NCBI RefSeq assembly: GCF_003046295.1
Contig: NZ_PZZN01000001.1
Coordinates: 1,198,812 to 1,262,811, forward strand
Direction: 5' to 3'
DNA length: 64,000 nucleotides
Source of the DNA: Sphingomonas aerolata
GTDB lineage: Bacteria; Pseudomonadota; Alphaproteobacteria; Sphingomonadales; Sphingomonadaceae
A program made the position numbers and the translations under genes. This document shows positions 11,052 through 20,238 of this stretch, one piece after another. Position 1 is the first letter of the stretch, and each line of letters begins with the position of its first letter. The notes under the pieces were generated by a model that worked only from the letters and a program-made list of their open reading frames with translations, searched no databases and was not told the DNA's origin.

Positions 11052-12254
11052 ATGCGCCCGGCCATGCAGACCGCCGCGAACCTCATGCCCATCCCCGGGC
11101 ACATCGATCCCGTGCCCGTTCCCCGCAGCTTCGTGCCGCGCAGCGACGGGCGTATCGACCTGCTCGGGCTGTCGCTCGCCGATCTGCGGATGGCGCTGGA
11201 GACGTCGCAGCTCGAGGAAAAACAGGCCAAGTTGCGCGCCAAGCAGCTGTGGCACTGGATCTACAATCGCGGCGCGACCGAGTTTTCGGCGATGACCGAC
11301 ATCTCGAAGACGATGCACCCGTGGCTCGAACAGCGCTTCGTGATCAGCCGGCCCAATGTGGTCGAGGCGCAGGTGTCGACCGACGGCACGCGCAAATGGC
11401 TGCTGCGATCGGACGACGCGCAGGATTACGAGATGGTGTTCATCCCCGACGCGGATCGCGGCACGTTGTGCGTGTCGAGCCAGGTCGGCTGCACGCTCAA
11501 CTGCACCTTCTGCCACACCGGCACGATGCGGCTAGTGCGCAACCTGACGCCTGCCGAGATCGTCGGCCAGGTGATGCTGGCGCGCGATTCGCTCGGCGAA
11601 TGGCCGAGCCAGCCCGAGGGCCGCATGCTCACCAACATCGTGATGATGGGGATGGGCGAGCCGCTGTATAATTTCGAGAATGTCCGCGATGCGCTGAAGC
11701 TGGTGATGGACGGTGCGGGGCTCGCGCTCAGCCGCCGCCGGATCACGCTGTCGACCAGCGGCGTGGTGCCGATGATGGCGCGCGCGGGCGCGGAGATCGG
11801 CGTGAACCTCGCGGTGTCGCTGCACGCGGTGACCAAGGAGGTGCGCGACGAGATCGTGCCGCTCAACCGCAAATACGGCATCGAGGAACTGCTGCAGGCG
11901 TGCGCCGACTATCCCGGCACCAACAATGCGCGCCGGATCACGTTCGAGTACGTGATGCTGAAGGACAAGAATGATTCGGACGCCGACGCGCACGAACTCG
12001 TCCGGCTGCTGCGCAAATACGAGCTGCCCGCAAAGGTGAATTTGATCCCGTTCAACCCATGGCCAGGCGCGGCCTATGAATGCTCGACGCCCGAGCGGAT
12101 CAAGTCGTTCTCGAGCATCGTGTTCGGGGCGGGCATTTCGGCGCCAGTGCGCACCCCGCGCGGTCGCGACATCGATGCGGCGTGCGGGCAGCTGAAGACC
12201 GCGTCGGAGAAGAAGAGCCGCGCGCAGCTGGATCGCGAAGCCGCGCTTGCTTGA
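11052..12254 (+). CDS. rlmN: Dual-specificity RNA methyltransferase RlmN
   Basis: RlmN is a radical SAM enzyme that methylates C2 of adenosine 2503 in 23S rRNA and A37 of some tRNAs. The product has 400 residues. The cluster-binding motif CTLNCTFC holds C147, C151 and C154. The family's second methyl-transfer cysteine is present near the C-terminus (DIDAACGQL), and [11 protein letters not shown] and LSTSGVVP are family blocks. ATG codons at 11052 and 11064 are both possible; neither has a strong ribosome site. The TauE-like gene overlaps its 3' end by eight bases. Confidence 0.95.
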   Translation: MRPAMQTAANLMPIPGHIDPVPVPRSFVPRSDGRIDLLGLSLADLRMALETSQLEEKQAKLRAKQLWHWIYNRGATEFSAMTDISKTMHPWLEQRFVISRPNVVEAQVSTDGTRKWLLRSDDAQDYEMVFIPDADRGTLCVSSQVGCTLNCTFCHTGTMRLVRNLTPAEIVGQVMLARDSLGEWPSQPEGRMLTNIVMMGMGEPLYNFENVRDALKLVMDGAGLALSRRRITLSTSGVVPMMARAGAEIGVNLAVSLHAVTKEVRDEIVPLNRKYGIEELLQACADYPGTNNARRITFEYVMLKDKNDSDADAHELVRLLRKYELPAKVNLIPFNPWPGAAYECSTPERIKSFSSIVFGAGISAPVRTPRGRDIDAACGQLKTASEKKSRAQLDREAALA

Positions 12255-13005
12255 GATCGGTGCGGTCGCACTGGCGGCAGGGGCTGGACTATTGGGCGGC
12301 GCGATGAACGCGCTGGCGGGCGGCGGCAGTTTCGCGACGATGCCCGCGCTGATCGGACTCGGCCTGCCCTCGACCTTCGCCAATGCGACCAGCAACGTCT
12401 CGCTCCAGCCGGGCGCGATGGCGAGCGCGTGGACCTACCGACACGGGCTGGAGCCGGTGTCGGGCGTCGGCATGCGGACGATGGCGGGGATCACCTTCGT
12501 CGGCGGGCTCGTCGGCAGCCTGTTGCTCGTCGCGACCTCGGCACGCGCGTTCGACCTGATCGTGCCGTGGCTGCTGCTGTTCGCGACACTGGCGATCGCG
12601 TTCGGGACGCAGGCGTCGCTCTGGCTGCGGTCACGCGTCGAGATCGGGCCGAAATCGCTCGTCGCGGTGCAGGCGATGCTGGGCGTCTATGGCGGTTATT
12701 TCGGCGGCGGGGTCGGGCTGATGCTGACCGCCGCCTGGGGGCTGTTGTCGGGCGCAACGCCCGCCATGCTTGCCGCACCGCGCACGCTGATGCTCGCGGT
12801 CGCCAATCTGGCAGCGACGTTCGTCTTCATCGCCACCGGCATGGTCTATTGGGCGCTGTGCATACCGATGCTGCTCGGCGGGATCGTCGGCGGGCATTTC
12901 GGCGCGAAGCTCGGGCTGGTGCTGCCCGCCAAGGTCATTCGGGTGTGGACGCTGCTGGTGACGATCGCGACGACGATCGTGTTCTTCTGGCGAGCGTATG
13001 GCTGA
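12247..13005 (+). CDS. TauE/SafE family membrane carrier
   Basis: The 252-residue protein is almost entirely hydrophobic with about eight membrane segments. The family's first repeat motif ([13 protein letters not shown]) and second repeat ([13 protein letters not shown]) are both present. TauE/SafE proteins export sulfite, sulfoacetate or related small anions; the substrate here is unknown. The start is a TTG that overlaps the rlmN stop, because the first ATG (12304) would remove the first helix. A convergent hairpin repeat lies just downstream. Confidence 0.85.
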   Translation: MLEIGAVALAAGAGLLGGAMNALAGGGSFATMPALIGLGLPSTFANATSNVSLQPGAMASAWTYRHGLEPVSGVGMRTMAGITFVGGLVGSLLLVATSARAFDLIVPWLLLFATLAIAFGTQASLWLRSRVEIGPKSLVAVQAMLGVYGGYFGGGVGLMLTAAWGLLSGATPAMLAAPRTLMLAVANLAATFVFIATGMVYWALCIPMLLGGIVGGHFGAKLGLVLPAKVIRVWTLLVTIATTIVFFWRAYG

Positions 13006-13015
13006 GGCGTGTGTC

Positions 13016-13058
13016 CCCGCGAAGGCGGGCACCCAGTCTGGGCACCCGCCTTCGCGGG
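13016..13058. repeat. Short hairpin repeat between convergent genes
   Basis: Two 20-base arms (CCCGCGAAGGCGGGCACCCA and its inverse, 18 of 20 matching) flank a 3-base centre. The unit is related to the GCGAAGGCGGG core of the 16594 element. It lies between the convergent TauE and flavin reductase genes and could serve as a two-way terminator, although it has no U-tract. Confidence 0.75.
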
Positions 13059-13076
13059 TGAACCAACCTCCTCAGG

Positions 13077-13694
13077 TCAGCCCGGCCGACGCATCTTGAA
13101 CAGCGACTCCTCGGTGATCGCGAAATAATCCGCCGGGCCGCCGCCGCGCAGGATCGGTTCGCCGCGCGCGGTCTGGTACACGCCGTCGTCGAGCATCGCC
13201 GGGTCGATATGGATCGCGACCGCCTCGCCGAGCACCAGCCACTGGTCGAGTTCGCGCCCCTCCTTGGTTTCCAGCCGGACGATCTGCGTCACCTTGCATT
13301 CGAACTGCGCACGGCTCGCCGCGACGCGCGGCGGCTTCACGTGCAGCGAGGCCAGCGTCTCGAGCCCGGCGAGCGCGAATTCGTCGACGTCCGCCGCGAC
13401 ATTGGCCGCGGTCGCGTTCATCGCCTCGCCCAGATCGCGGCTGACGAGGTTCCAGACGAATTCGCCGGTCGCGGCGATGTTGGCGACGCTGTCCTTCCAC
13501 CCCATCGACGAAAAGCCGATCAGCGGCGGGGTGTAGTTGAACAGGTTGAAGAAGCTGTAGGGCGCAAGATTGGGTACGCCGTCCGCGGACAGCGTGCTCA
13601 CCCAGCCGATCGGGCGCGGCGCGACGATCGCGTTGAGCGGATCATGCGGCAGGCGATGGCCGCTCGCCGGTTCGTAAGAATGCCATTCGGTCAT
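13077..13694 (-). CDS. Flavin reductase-like domain protein
   Basis: The 205-residue protein has an FMN-binding split-barrel fold of the flavin reductase type, with IVAPRPIGWVSTLS near residues 23-36, LAPYSFFN and FVWNLVSRDL as family blocks. Members bind FMN and supply reduced flavin or act as stand-alone oxidoreductases. No partner oxygenase gene is adjacent, so the substrate is unknown. It is divergent from the cytochrome b gene with a 51-base gap. Confidence 0.87.
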   Translation of the reverse strand: MTEWHSYEPASGHRLPHDPLNAIVAPRPIGWVSTLSADGVPNLAPYSFFNLFNYTPPLIGFSSMGWKDSVANIAATGEFVWNLVSRDLGEAMNATAANVAADVDEFALAGLETLASLHVKPPRVAASRAQFECKVTQIVRLETKEGRELDQWLVLGEAVAIHIDPAMLDDGVYQTARGEPILRGGGPADYFAITEESLFKMRRPG

Positions 13695-13745
13695 ACGCGT
13701 ATCCCTGCTATGGTCGGAGCTTGTCGCCTAAAGCGAAGGCCAAGC

Positions 13746-14522
13746 ATGAACGATCCCGCCCGCCCTATCGCCACTGCCCCTGTCACCGTCATCAAACGCC
13801 ACCGGATCGCGACGCGGCTGTGGCACTGGATCACCGCGGTAGCGATGTTCATCATGATCGGCAGCGGGATCGGCATCTTGAAGGCGCATCCGCGATTCTA
13901 CTGGGGGCGCTATGGTGCGAACTTCGATCAGGCGTGGACGACGCTCGACCAGTGGCCGGGCTGGGTGGTGACGCTGATCAACCTGCTGACGATCCCGGCG
14001 AGCTACAACCTCGCCATTTCGCGACGCTGGCACCTGTTCTTCGCGCTGGTCCTGTCGTTCGCGTTGCTCGGCTTCATGATCGTCAGCCTGTTCAACCGGC
14101 ATTTCCAGCGCGACCTCCGCGTCCGGGCGGGCGAGCTTGCGCCGCGCGAGGTGGCGCATGACGTGCGCGAGCATCTGGCGCTGCGCTTCCACGATCCGAA
14201 GCGGCCGGCCGCGTACAACATCCTGCAGAAGCTGTCCTATGTCGCGACGATCTTCATCCTGTTGCCGGTGATGATCCTCACCGGGCTGGCGATGTCGCCG
14301 GCGATGGATGCGGCGTGGCCGTGGCTGCTCGACATTTTCGGCGGGCGGCAGTCGGCGCGGTCGATCCACTTCATCGCGATGGTCGCGCTCGTGCTGTTCA
14401 TCATCGCCCACCTCGCGCTCGTGATCCTGGCGGGCGCGTGGAACGAGGTGCGATCGATGATCACCGGACGCTTTACCGTTCCGGGGCACGTCCCCGCGCA
14501 TACCGGGGAGGATGCCGCATGA
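13746..14522 (+). CDS. Cytochrome b561-type membrane subunit
   Basis: The 258-residue membrane protein has four or five helices. Candidate haem-ligand histidines are H19/H27 (KRHRIATRLWHWI), H96 (SRRWHLFF), H208 (RSIHFIA) and H222 (IIAHLAL). It belongs to the cytochrome b/b6 or Ni-hydrogenase/formate dehydrogenase gamma-like group. It overlaps the molybdopterin oxidoreductase gene by four bases (ATGA), so it very likely anchors that enzyme and passes its electrons to or from the quinone pool. The start follows CCAAGC and has only a weak ribosome site. Confidence 0.88.
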   Translation: MNDPARPIATAPVTVIKRHRIATRLWHWITAVAMFIMIGSGIGILKAHPRFYWGRYGANFDQAWTTLDQWPGWVVTLINLLTIPASYNLAISRRWHLFFALVLSFALLGFMIVSLFNRHFQRDLRVRAGELAPREVAHDVREHLALRFHDPKRPAAYNILQKLSYVATIFILLPVMILTGLAMSPAMDAAWPWLLDIFGGRQSARSIHFIAMVALVLFIIAHLALVILAGAWNEVRSMITGRFTVPGHVPAHTGEDAA

Positions 14523-15280
14523 GCATCATCATCACCCGCCGCTCGCTGGTCGCGGGCGCGGCGGTCGGCGCCGGCGCGCTGCTTACCGGGTGCGACAAGA
14601 TCATCCAGCATCCCGAGGCGCGCAAGATCCTGTTCATGGGCGAGGAGATGCAGCGCGGGCTGCAACGCGCGCTGACCGACCGCAACGCGCTCGTCCCCGA
14701 GTTCAGCGCAGCGCAGATGTCGCCGATCTTCCGGTCGAACGGCACGCGCAACCCCGGCACCCCGGCCTATACCGAGATGCTGGTGAACAACTTTGCGGAC
14801 TATCGGTTGCGCGTCGGCGGGCTGGTCGACCGGCCGCTGTCGCTCTCGCTGCCGCAACTCCGCCAGATGCCCGCGCGCGCGCAGATCACGCGGCACGACT
14901 GCGTCGAGGGCTGGTCGGCGATCGCCAAGTGGCAGGGCCCGAAGCTTGCCACGCTGTTGCAGGCTGCGGGGATCCGCGACACCGCGCGCTACATCGTCTT
15001 CACCTGCGCCGACCTGTACCGGGGCACGCCCTATTACGAGTCGATCGACCTGATCGACGCATTCCACCCACAGACGATCCTCGCCTGGGCGTTAAATGAC
15101 CAGATTCTCGACGTCGCGCACGGCGCGCCCGTCCGGCTGCGCGTCGAACGTCAGCTTGGCTACAAACATGCCAAATATATCATGGCGATAGACGCCGTCG
15201 CTAGCCTAGCCGGGATCGGCAAGGGCAAGGGCGGCTATTGGGAAGATAATGTGGATTATGATTGGTATGCGGGGATCTGA
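14519..15280 (+). CDS. Molybdopterin-dependent oxidoreductase, Tat lipoprotein
   Basis: The 253-residue protein belongs to the sulfite oxidase/MsrP-like fold. The N-terminus combines a twin-arginine motif (TRRSLVAG, Arg 7-8) with a lipobox (LLTGC, Cys25), so it is probably folded in the cytoplasm, exported by Tat and lipid-anchored in the periplasm. The molybdenum-ligand cysteine is C128 in TRHDCVEGW. Its gene overlaps the cytochrome b gene, a two-subunit layout also seen for MsrPQ and for yedY-like enzymes. The substrate (sulfite, a sulfoxide or another) cannot be read from sequence. Confidence 0.88.
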   Translation: MSIIITRRSLVAGAAVGAGALLTGCDKIIQHPEARKILFMGEEMQRGLQRALTDRNALVPEFSAAQMSPIFRSNGTRNPGTPAYTEMLVNNFADYRLRVGGLVDRPLSLSLPQLRQMPARAQITRHDCVEGWSAIAKWQGPKLATLLQAAGIRDTARYIVFTCADLYRGTPYYESIDLIDAFHPQTILAWALNDQILDVAHGAPVRLRVERQLGYKHAKYIMAIDAVASLAGIGKGKGGYWEDNVDYDWYAGI

Positions 15281-15329
15281 CGCCGCCCGGGGGTGGCGCA
15301 CTTCCGTACCAGTCATTAGCTAACGCGAC

Positions 15330-16556
15330 ATGGCTCTTTTCGATCGCTTCCTCGCCCGGCAGGTAAAAACCGGCGAACTCACGCTGATCCACGCGGACGG
15401 TACCACCAAGCAGTTCGGCACGCCCGACCCTGCCTACAACCCCGTCACCATCCGTCTCACCGCCCCCGGTGTCGCGGGCGCGATCGTCCGCCACCCGGCG
15501 CTGGGCGCGGCGGAAGCGTTCATGGACGGCCGCCTGGTGATCGAGCGCGGCGACATCCGCGACCTGGTCAACCTGCTCAAGGGCAACAGCCCGTGGGAGC
15601 GCGGTGGCGGGCTCAATCCGTCGCTGCCGATCAAGCTGCTCGACAAGGTCGTCCACCGCGTCGACCGGGTGAACATGGCACGTCGGTCGAAGAAGAACGT
15701 CGCGCATCATTACGACCTGTCCGACCGGCTCTACGACCTGTTCCTCGACGCCGATCGCCAATATTCGTGCGCGTACTTCACCGATGCCGGCAACAGCCTC
15801 GAACAGGCGCAGGACGACAAGAAGGCGCATATCGCCGCCAAGCTCGCGATCCAGCCCGGCATGCGCGTACTCGACATCGGCTGCGGCTGGGGCGGCATGG
15901 CGCTGTACCTGCACGCCAAGACCGGGGCGGAGGTCCTGGGTGTCACGCTGAGCGAGGAACAGCTGAAGGTCGCACGGCGGCGTGCCGAGGAGGCCGGCGT
16001 CGCGGACAAGGTGAAGTTCGAGCTGATCGACTATCGCGCGCTGACGGGTACGTTCGACCGCATCGTGTCGGTCGGCATGTTCGAGCATGTCGGCCCGCCG
16101 CAGTACAAGACGTTCTTCCGCAAGTGCCGCGACCTGCTGAGCGCGGACGGGGTGATGCTGCTCCACACGATCGGGCGGATGGGCGGACCCGGCGTGACCG
16201 ACACCTTCACGACCAAATATATCTTCCCCGGCGGCTACAACCCCGCGCTGTCGGAGATCGTCCGCGGCTATGAGGGGCTGAAGTTCTTCCCGACCGATAT
16301 TGAGGTGCTGCGCGTGCATTACGCGCTGACGATCGACCATTGGTACGACCGGACGGTCGCGGCGAAGGATGCGATCGTCGCGCTGTATGACGAGCGCTTC
16401 TACCGGATGTGGACCTTCTACCTCGCGGGTGCCGCCGCGGCGTTCCGGACCGGGGGGATGGTCAATTACCAGATCCAGCTGTCGAAGAGCCGGATGACCC
16501 TGCCGCTGACACGCGACTACATGATCGAGGGTGAACGGGCGTTGCGCACGGGCTGA
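15330..16556 (+). CDS. Cyclopropane-fatty-acyl-phospholipid synthase
   Basis: The 408-residue enzyme transfers a methylene from S-adenosylmethionine to unsaturated acyl chains in membrane lipids. The SAM motif is VLDIGCGWGGM at 180-190. KKNVAHHYDLSDRLYDLFLD and YSCAYF (Cys147) are the family's bicarbonate/active-site blocks. EHVGPPQYKTFF and GGYNPALSE follow. Length and motifs are normal. It stands alone, with a family C repeat 37 bases after its stop. A 49-base gap separates it from the Mo-oxidoreductase, so it may be read from the same transcript or its own promoter. Confidence 0.93.
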   Translation: MALFDRFLARQVKTGELTLIHADGTTKQFGTPDPAYNPVTIRLTAPGVAGAIVRHPALGAAEAFMDGRLVIERGDIRDLVNLLKGNSPWERGGGLNPSLPIKLLDKVVHRVDRVNMARRSKKNVAHHYDLSDRLYDLFLDADRQYSCAYFTDAGNSLEQAQDDKKAHIAAKLAIQPGMRVLDIGCGWGGMALYLHAKTGAEVLGVTLSEEQLKVARRRAEEAGVADKVKFELIDYRALTGTFDRIVSVGMFEHVGPPQYKTFFRKCRDLLSADGVMLLHTIGRMGGPGVTDTFTTKYIFPGGYNPALSEIVRGYEGLKFFPTDIEVLRVHYALTIDHWYDRTVAAKDAIVALYDERFYRMWTFYLAGAAAAFRTGGMVNYQIQLSKSRMTLPLTRDYMIEGERALRTG

Positions 16557-16593
16557 TTTCCCGCCGCTTGGCGCAGGGTAAGATCCGGACGTT

Positions 16594-16689
16594 CGTCATT
16601 CCCGCAAAGGCGGGAATCCAGACTGGCAGGCTCCGGTGATGGAACCGAAAAGCCAGCCGGTCTGGATCCCCGCCTCCGCGGGGATGACG
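16594..16689. repeat. Intergenic inverted-pair repeat, family C
   Basis: CGTCATTCCCGCAAAGGCGG...AATCCAGAC and its inverse (GTCTGGATCCCCGCC...GGGGATGACG) face each other across about 36 bases. This unit type, CGTCATTCCCGC-GAAGGCGGGAAT, is widespread between genes in proteobacteria. A second weak G6/C6 stem follows at about 16696-16727 before the EF-hand gene. Confidence 0.8.
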
Positions 16690-16739
16690 ACTTTACGGGG
16701 GGGGACTCCGTAGATGGATGCCCCCCTATAGGCGTGGCC

Positions 16740-17129
16740 TCAGCGGCTGCCCTGCATCTGCGACTTCGCGGCCGATCGCTCGTCGCCGCCGATCTTGCCG
16801 TCCTTGTTCGCGTCATATTTCGCAAAGGTCGCGGCGAGCAGTGCCTGGGCCTCGGGCTGCGTGACCTTCCCGTCCTTGTTGGTGTCGGCGCTGCTGAACC
16901 ACAGTTCGGCGAGCCGCTTGGCGTGGACCGGATCCGGGCGCCCCGGCCCGACCTTCATCTGGCTGATCCCCGCCTGGACCTCGGCGCGCGTCAGGACGCC
17001 GTCCTTGTTGGTATCGCGCGCGGCGAACTCGGCCTTGAACTTGGCGGACACGGAGGCGCGGGTCTCCTGCGCCAGCGCGGGCGTCGCGAGGCCGGCAAGG
17101 ACGAACAGGGTAAGCGTTTGACGTAGCAC
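16740..17129 (-). CDS. Exported triple EF-hand protein
   Basis: The 129-residue protein has a signal peptide (LRQTLTLFVLAGLATPALA) and three canonical 12-residue EF-hand loops: DTNKDGVLTRAE, DTNKDGKVTQPE and DANKDGKIGGDE. Each has acidic residues at loop positions 1, 3, 5 and 12 as needed for Ca2+. It is therefore a probable periplasmic calcium-binding protein. The start is a GTG at 17129 with GGAG about ten bases upstream; the frame also extends upstream but would spoil the signal peptide. It is divergent from argG. Confidence 0.88.
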   Translation of the reverse strand: MLRQTLTLFVLAGLATPALAQETRASVSAKFKAEFAARDTNKDGVLTRAEVQAGISQMKVGPGRPDPVHAKRLAELWFSSADTNKDGKVTQPEAQALLAATFAKYDANKDGKIGGDERSAAKSQMQGSR

Positions 17130-17199
17130 GGTCGGGACACTCCAAATGATCTGGGGGCGCACGTAGCGCGGGTTGGTTGTACGCGCCATGAATGCGGCG

Positions 17200-17222
17200 G
17201 GTTGCATGCTCCGGTTGCATGC
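17200..17222. promoter_or_regulatory. Tandem GGTTGCATGC repeats upstream of argG
   Basis: GGTTGCATGC occurs twice, 13 bases apart, in the 149-base space between the divergent EF-hand and argG genes. Each copy contains the GCATGC palindrome. The position, 57 bases before the argG start, is suitable for a regulator site, but no known consensus was matched. Confidence 0.35.
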
Positions 17223-17278
17223 AGGGCGTCCAGCGCATAGGGGCGCGGGCATTGGATATTGCCCAAAGGATCTTGCCC

Positions 17279-18526
17279 GTGACCGATCAGATCAACCGCG
17301 CCGCCGGCGACGCCGGCATCAATCGGGTCGTCCTCGCCTATTCGGGCGGCCTCGACACCAGCGTGATCCTGAAATGGCTCCAGCAGACCTACAACTGCGA
17401 AGTCGTCACCTTCACCGCGGATCTGGGCCAGGGCGAGGAACTCGAGCCGGCGCGCGCCAAGGCCGAGATGATGGGCGTGAAGCCCGAGCACATCTTCGTC
17501 GACGATCTGCGCGAGGAATTCGTGCGCGATTACGTGTTCCCGATGATGCGGTCGAACGCGCTGTACGAGGGGCTGTACCTGCTCGGCACGTCGATCGCGC
17601 GGCCGCTGATCGCCAAGCGCCAGATCGAGATCGCCCGGATGGTGGGTGCCGACGCGGTCAGCCACGGCGCGACTGGCAAGGGCAACGACCAGGTCCGCTT
17701 CGAGCTCGGCTATTACGCGCTGTCGCCCGACATCAAGGTGATCGCACCGTGGCGCGAATGGGACCTGACCAGCCGCACCAGGCTGATCGAGTTCGCCGAA
17801 CAGCACCAGATCCCGGTCAGCAAGGACAAGCGCGGCGAGGCACCCTTCTCGACCGATGCGAACATGCTCCACACCTCGTCCGAGGGGCTGGTGCTCGAGA
17901 ATCCGTGGGACGAGGTGCCGGACTATGTCTATTCGCGCACGGTGAACCCCGAGGACGCGCCTGACGTCCCCGAGTACATCACGATCGATTTCGAGCGTGG
18001 CGACGGCGTCGCGATCAACGGCGAGGGGATGAGCCCGGCGACGTTGCTGTCGACGCTCAACGACTATGGCCGCCGTCACGGCATCGGCCGTCTCGACCTG
18101 GTCGAGAACCGCTTCGTCGGCATGAAGAGCCGCGGCATGTACGAGACGCCAGGCGGCACCATCTATCACCTCGCGCACCGCGGTATCGAGCAGCTGACGC
18201 TCGATCGCGGCGCGGCGCATCTGAAGGACGAGCTCGCGCCGCGCTATGCCGAGCTGCTGTACAACGGCTTCTGGTTCTCGCCCGAGCGCGAGATGCTCCA
18301 GGCAGCGATCGATCACAGCCAGGAGAAGGTGTCGGGCACCGTCCGGCTGAAGCTCTACAAGGGCGGCGTGTATGTGGTCGGCCGCAAGTCGCCCAACTCG
18401 CTCTATTCGGAAAAGGTCGTGACGTTCGAGGACGATCAGGGCGCCTATGACCAGCGCGACGCAGCAGGCTTCATCAAGCTGAACGCGCTGCGCCTGCGCC
18501 TGCTGGGCCGCCGCGACCAGGTGTGA
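17279..18526 (+). CDS. argG: Argininosuccinate synthase
   Basis: ArgG joins citrulline and aspartate with ATP in arginine synthesis. The product has 415 residues. The N-terminal PP-loop AYSGGLDTS (20-28), [23 protein letters not shown] and the C-terminal [14 protein letters not shown] are family blocks. The GTG start at 17279 is chosen because AAAGGA (17265-17270) lies eight bases upstream. It stands alone, followed by a strong hairpin at 18535-18569. Confidence 0.96.
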   Translation: MTDQINRAAGDAGINRVVLAYSGGLDTSVILKWLQQTYNCEVVTFTADLGQGEELEPARAKAEMMGVKPEHIFVDDLREEFVRDYVFPMMRSNALYEGLYLLGTSIARPLIAKRQIEIARMVGADAVSHGATGKGNDQVRFELGYYALSPDIKVIAPWREWDLTSRTRLIEFAEQHQIPVSKDKRGEAPFSTDANMLHTSSEGLVLENPWDEVPDYVYSRTVNPEDAPDVPEYITIDFERGDGVAINGEGMSPATLLSTLNDYGRRHGIGRLDLVENRFVGMKSRGMYETPGGTIYHLAHRGIEQLTLDRGAAHLKDELAPRYAELLYNGFWFSPEREMLQAAIDHSQEKVSGTVRLKLYKGGVYVVGRKSPNSLYSEKVVTFEDDQGAYDQRDAAGFIKLNALRLRLLGRRDQV

Positions 18527-18534
18527 GCGATACC

Positions 18535-18569
18535 GGCTCCCGTCCCCCGATACTCGGGGGCCGGGAGCC
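18535..18569 (+). terminator. Strong hairpin after argG
   Basis: GGCTCCCGTCCCCCGA-TAC-TCGGGGGCCGGGAGCC forms a nearly perfect stem of about 15-16 bp with a 3-base loop. It starts eight bases after the argG stop. It lacks a clear U-tract but is very stable, so termination or 3'-end protection is likely. It also argues against the next gene starting at 18523. Confidence 0.7.
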
Positions 18570-18645
18570 CTGGCGGTGTATTCCGTCGCAATGCGGCGCG
18601 GTCGGCGCTTGTCGAATGCCCCCCTGCGGCGCTAGGCGTCGAGGG

Positions 18646-20238
18646 ATGGCGCGGGGGACAACAACGGAACTTCACTGGTGGCAGACGCGCACGTTCGTCG
18701 CGTGCGTCGCGCTGGCATCGATCATCCCGCTGCTGTGGCCGGAGGTGCCGCCGCTGGTCGATCTGCCCGGGCATATGGGGCGCTACCGCGTCCAGCTCGC
18801 GATCGGCGACAATCCCTGGCTCAGCCAATGGTATGATTTCCGCTGGCAGCTGATCGGCAATCTTGGCATCGACCTGTTGATCGTGCCGCTTGCGCCGATC
18901 TTCGGGTTGCAGCTCGCGGTGAAGCTGATCGTAATGGCGATCCCCGCGCTTACCGTCACCGGACTGCTCTGGATCGCGCGCGAAGTGCATGGCCGGATCC
19001 CGGCGACCGCGCTGTTCGCGCTGCCGCTCGCCTATAGCTATCCGTTCCAGTTCGGCTTCGTGAACTTCGCGCTGGCGATGGCGCTCGCGCTCAACATGTT
19101 CGCGCTGTGGCTCCGCCTCGGGCGGCTCGAGCGGCTGCGGCTGCGCACGATCCTGTTCGTACCCGGATCCTGCCTGCTCTGGCTGTGCCATACCTTCGGC
19201 TGGGGCGTGCTGGGCGTGCTCGCCTTCTCCGCCGAGCTGATCCGCCAGCACGACATCCGCAAGACCGGGGTGCGCGGCGAAGGCGCGATCAAGGGCTGGA
19301 TCGGCGCATTCATTCGCGCCGGGCTCAGCTGTATCCCGCTGGCGCTGCCGATGGTGATGATGGTGCTGTGGCGGTCGGGCGACCACGTCACCGGCAAGAC
19401 GCAGGACTGGTTCAACTGGCGCTGGAAGATGAACTGGATCACGATGGTCCTGCGCGATCGCTGGATGGCGTTCGACATCGCGTCGGTCACCGTGCTGTTC
19501 GTGATCCTGTTCCGCGGCGTGCGCGACCAGACGATCGAATATTCGCGCAACCTCGCGCTGTCCGCGCTGTTCCTCGCGCTCGTCTATATCCTGTTGCCGC
19601 GCATCGTGTTCGGCTCGGCCTATGCCGACATGCGCCTCGCGCCGTTCATGCTGGCGTTCGCGATCATCGCGCTGCGCCCGCGCAACCGCCTGTCGCTGCG
19701 CGGCGCCGCGACGCTGGCGGTACTGGGGTTCAGCTTCTTCGCGGTCCGGCTGGCGGGCACCACGATCAGCTTCCTGATCTACGACCGCAGCTACGACCAG
19801 GCGATCGCCGCGATCGACACCGTGCCCGAGCGCGCACGCGTGGTCTCGTTCGTCGGGCGGCGCTGTCGCGACGACTGGGCCTATTCGCGCCTCGAGCATG
19901 TCCCGGCGCTGCTGCTCGAGCGGCGGCTGGCCTTCACCAACGACCAGTGGTCGATGGCCGGCGGACAGCTGATGACGACGCGCTATCCGATCGCGCGCGG
20001 CTTTGCGCATGATCCGTCCGAAATCGTTACGGATATCCGGTGTCGTGGCCAGTTCTGGCGGCCGATCGCGATGGCACTGGAGCATTTCCCCCGCGACGCG
20101 TTCGATTATGTCTGGCTGATCCACCCGCCGGCGTTCGACCCCGCGCTGATCCGCGACCTGACCCCGATCCGCCGCGACGGCACCAGCGTGCTGTACAAGG
20201 TCAACCGGTCGGCGGTTCCGCCCGCCGAAACGGAGTAA
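18646..20238 (+). CDS. Polytopic membrane protein of unknown function, GT-C-like
   Basis: The protein of about 530 residues has roughly ten hydrophobic segments in its first two thirds and a soluble C-terminal part of about 130 residues. An early extracytoplasmic loop carries an acidic DLPGH motif after the first helix (PPLVDLPGHMGRYR), similar in place to the catalytic acidic motif of GT-C glycosyltransferases, which use lipid-linked sugars. That resemblance is only topological. The ATG at 18646 is preferred over an in-frame GTG at 18523, because the latter would place the argG hairpin inside the gene. Its 3' end overlaps the convergent GNAT gene by 38 bases. I do not recognise the family. 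Confidence 0.7.
   Translation: MARGTTTELHWWQTRTFVACVALASIIPLLWPEVPPLVDLPGHMGRYRVQLAIGDNPWLSQWYDFRWQLIGNLGIDLLIVPLAPIFGLQLAVKLIVMAIPALTVTGLLWIAREVHGRIPATALFALPLAYSYPFQFGFVNFALAMALALNMFALWLRLGRLERLRLRTILFVPGSCLLWLCHTFGWGVLGVLAFSAELIRQHDIRKTGVRGEGAIKGWIGAFIRAGLSCIPLALPMVMMVLWRSGDHVTGKTQDWFNWRWKMNWITMVLRDRWMAFDIASVTVLFVILFRGVRDQTIEYSRNLALSALFLALVYILLPRIVFGSAYADMRLAPFMLAFAIIALRPRNRLSLRGAATLAVLGFSFFAVRLAGTTISFLIYDRSYDQAIAAIDTVPERARVVSFVGRRCRDDWAYSRLEHVPALLLERRLAFTNDQWSMAGGQLMTTRYPIARGFAHDPSEIVTDIRCRGQFWRPIAMALEHFPRDAFDYVWLIHPPAFDPALIRDLTPIRRDGTSVLYKVNRSAVPPAETE

Noticed and set aside
18523..18645. GTG start at 18523 overlapping the argG stop for the membrane protein
   Set aside because: It would put the strong argG hairpin inside the coding region and add a non-conserved Pro/Gly/Cys-rich stretch. 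The ATG at 18646 is preferred.
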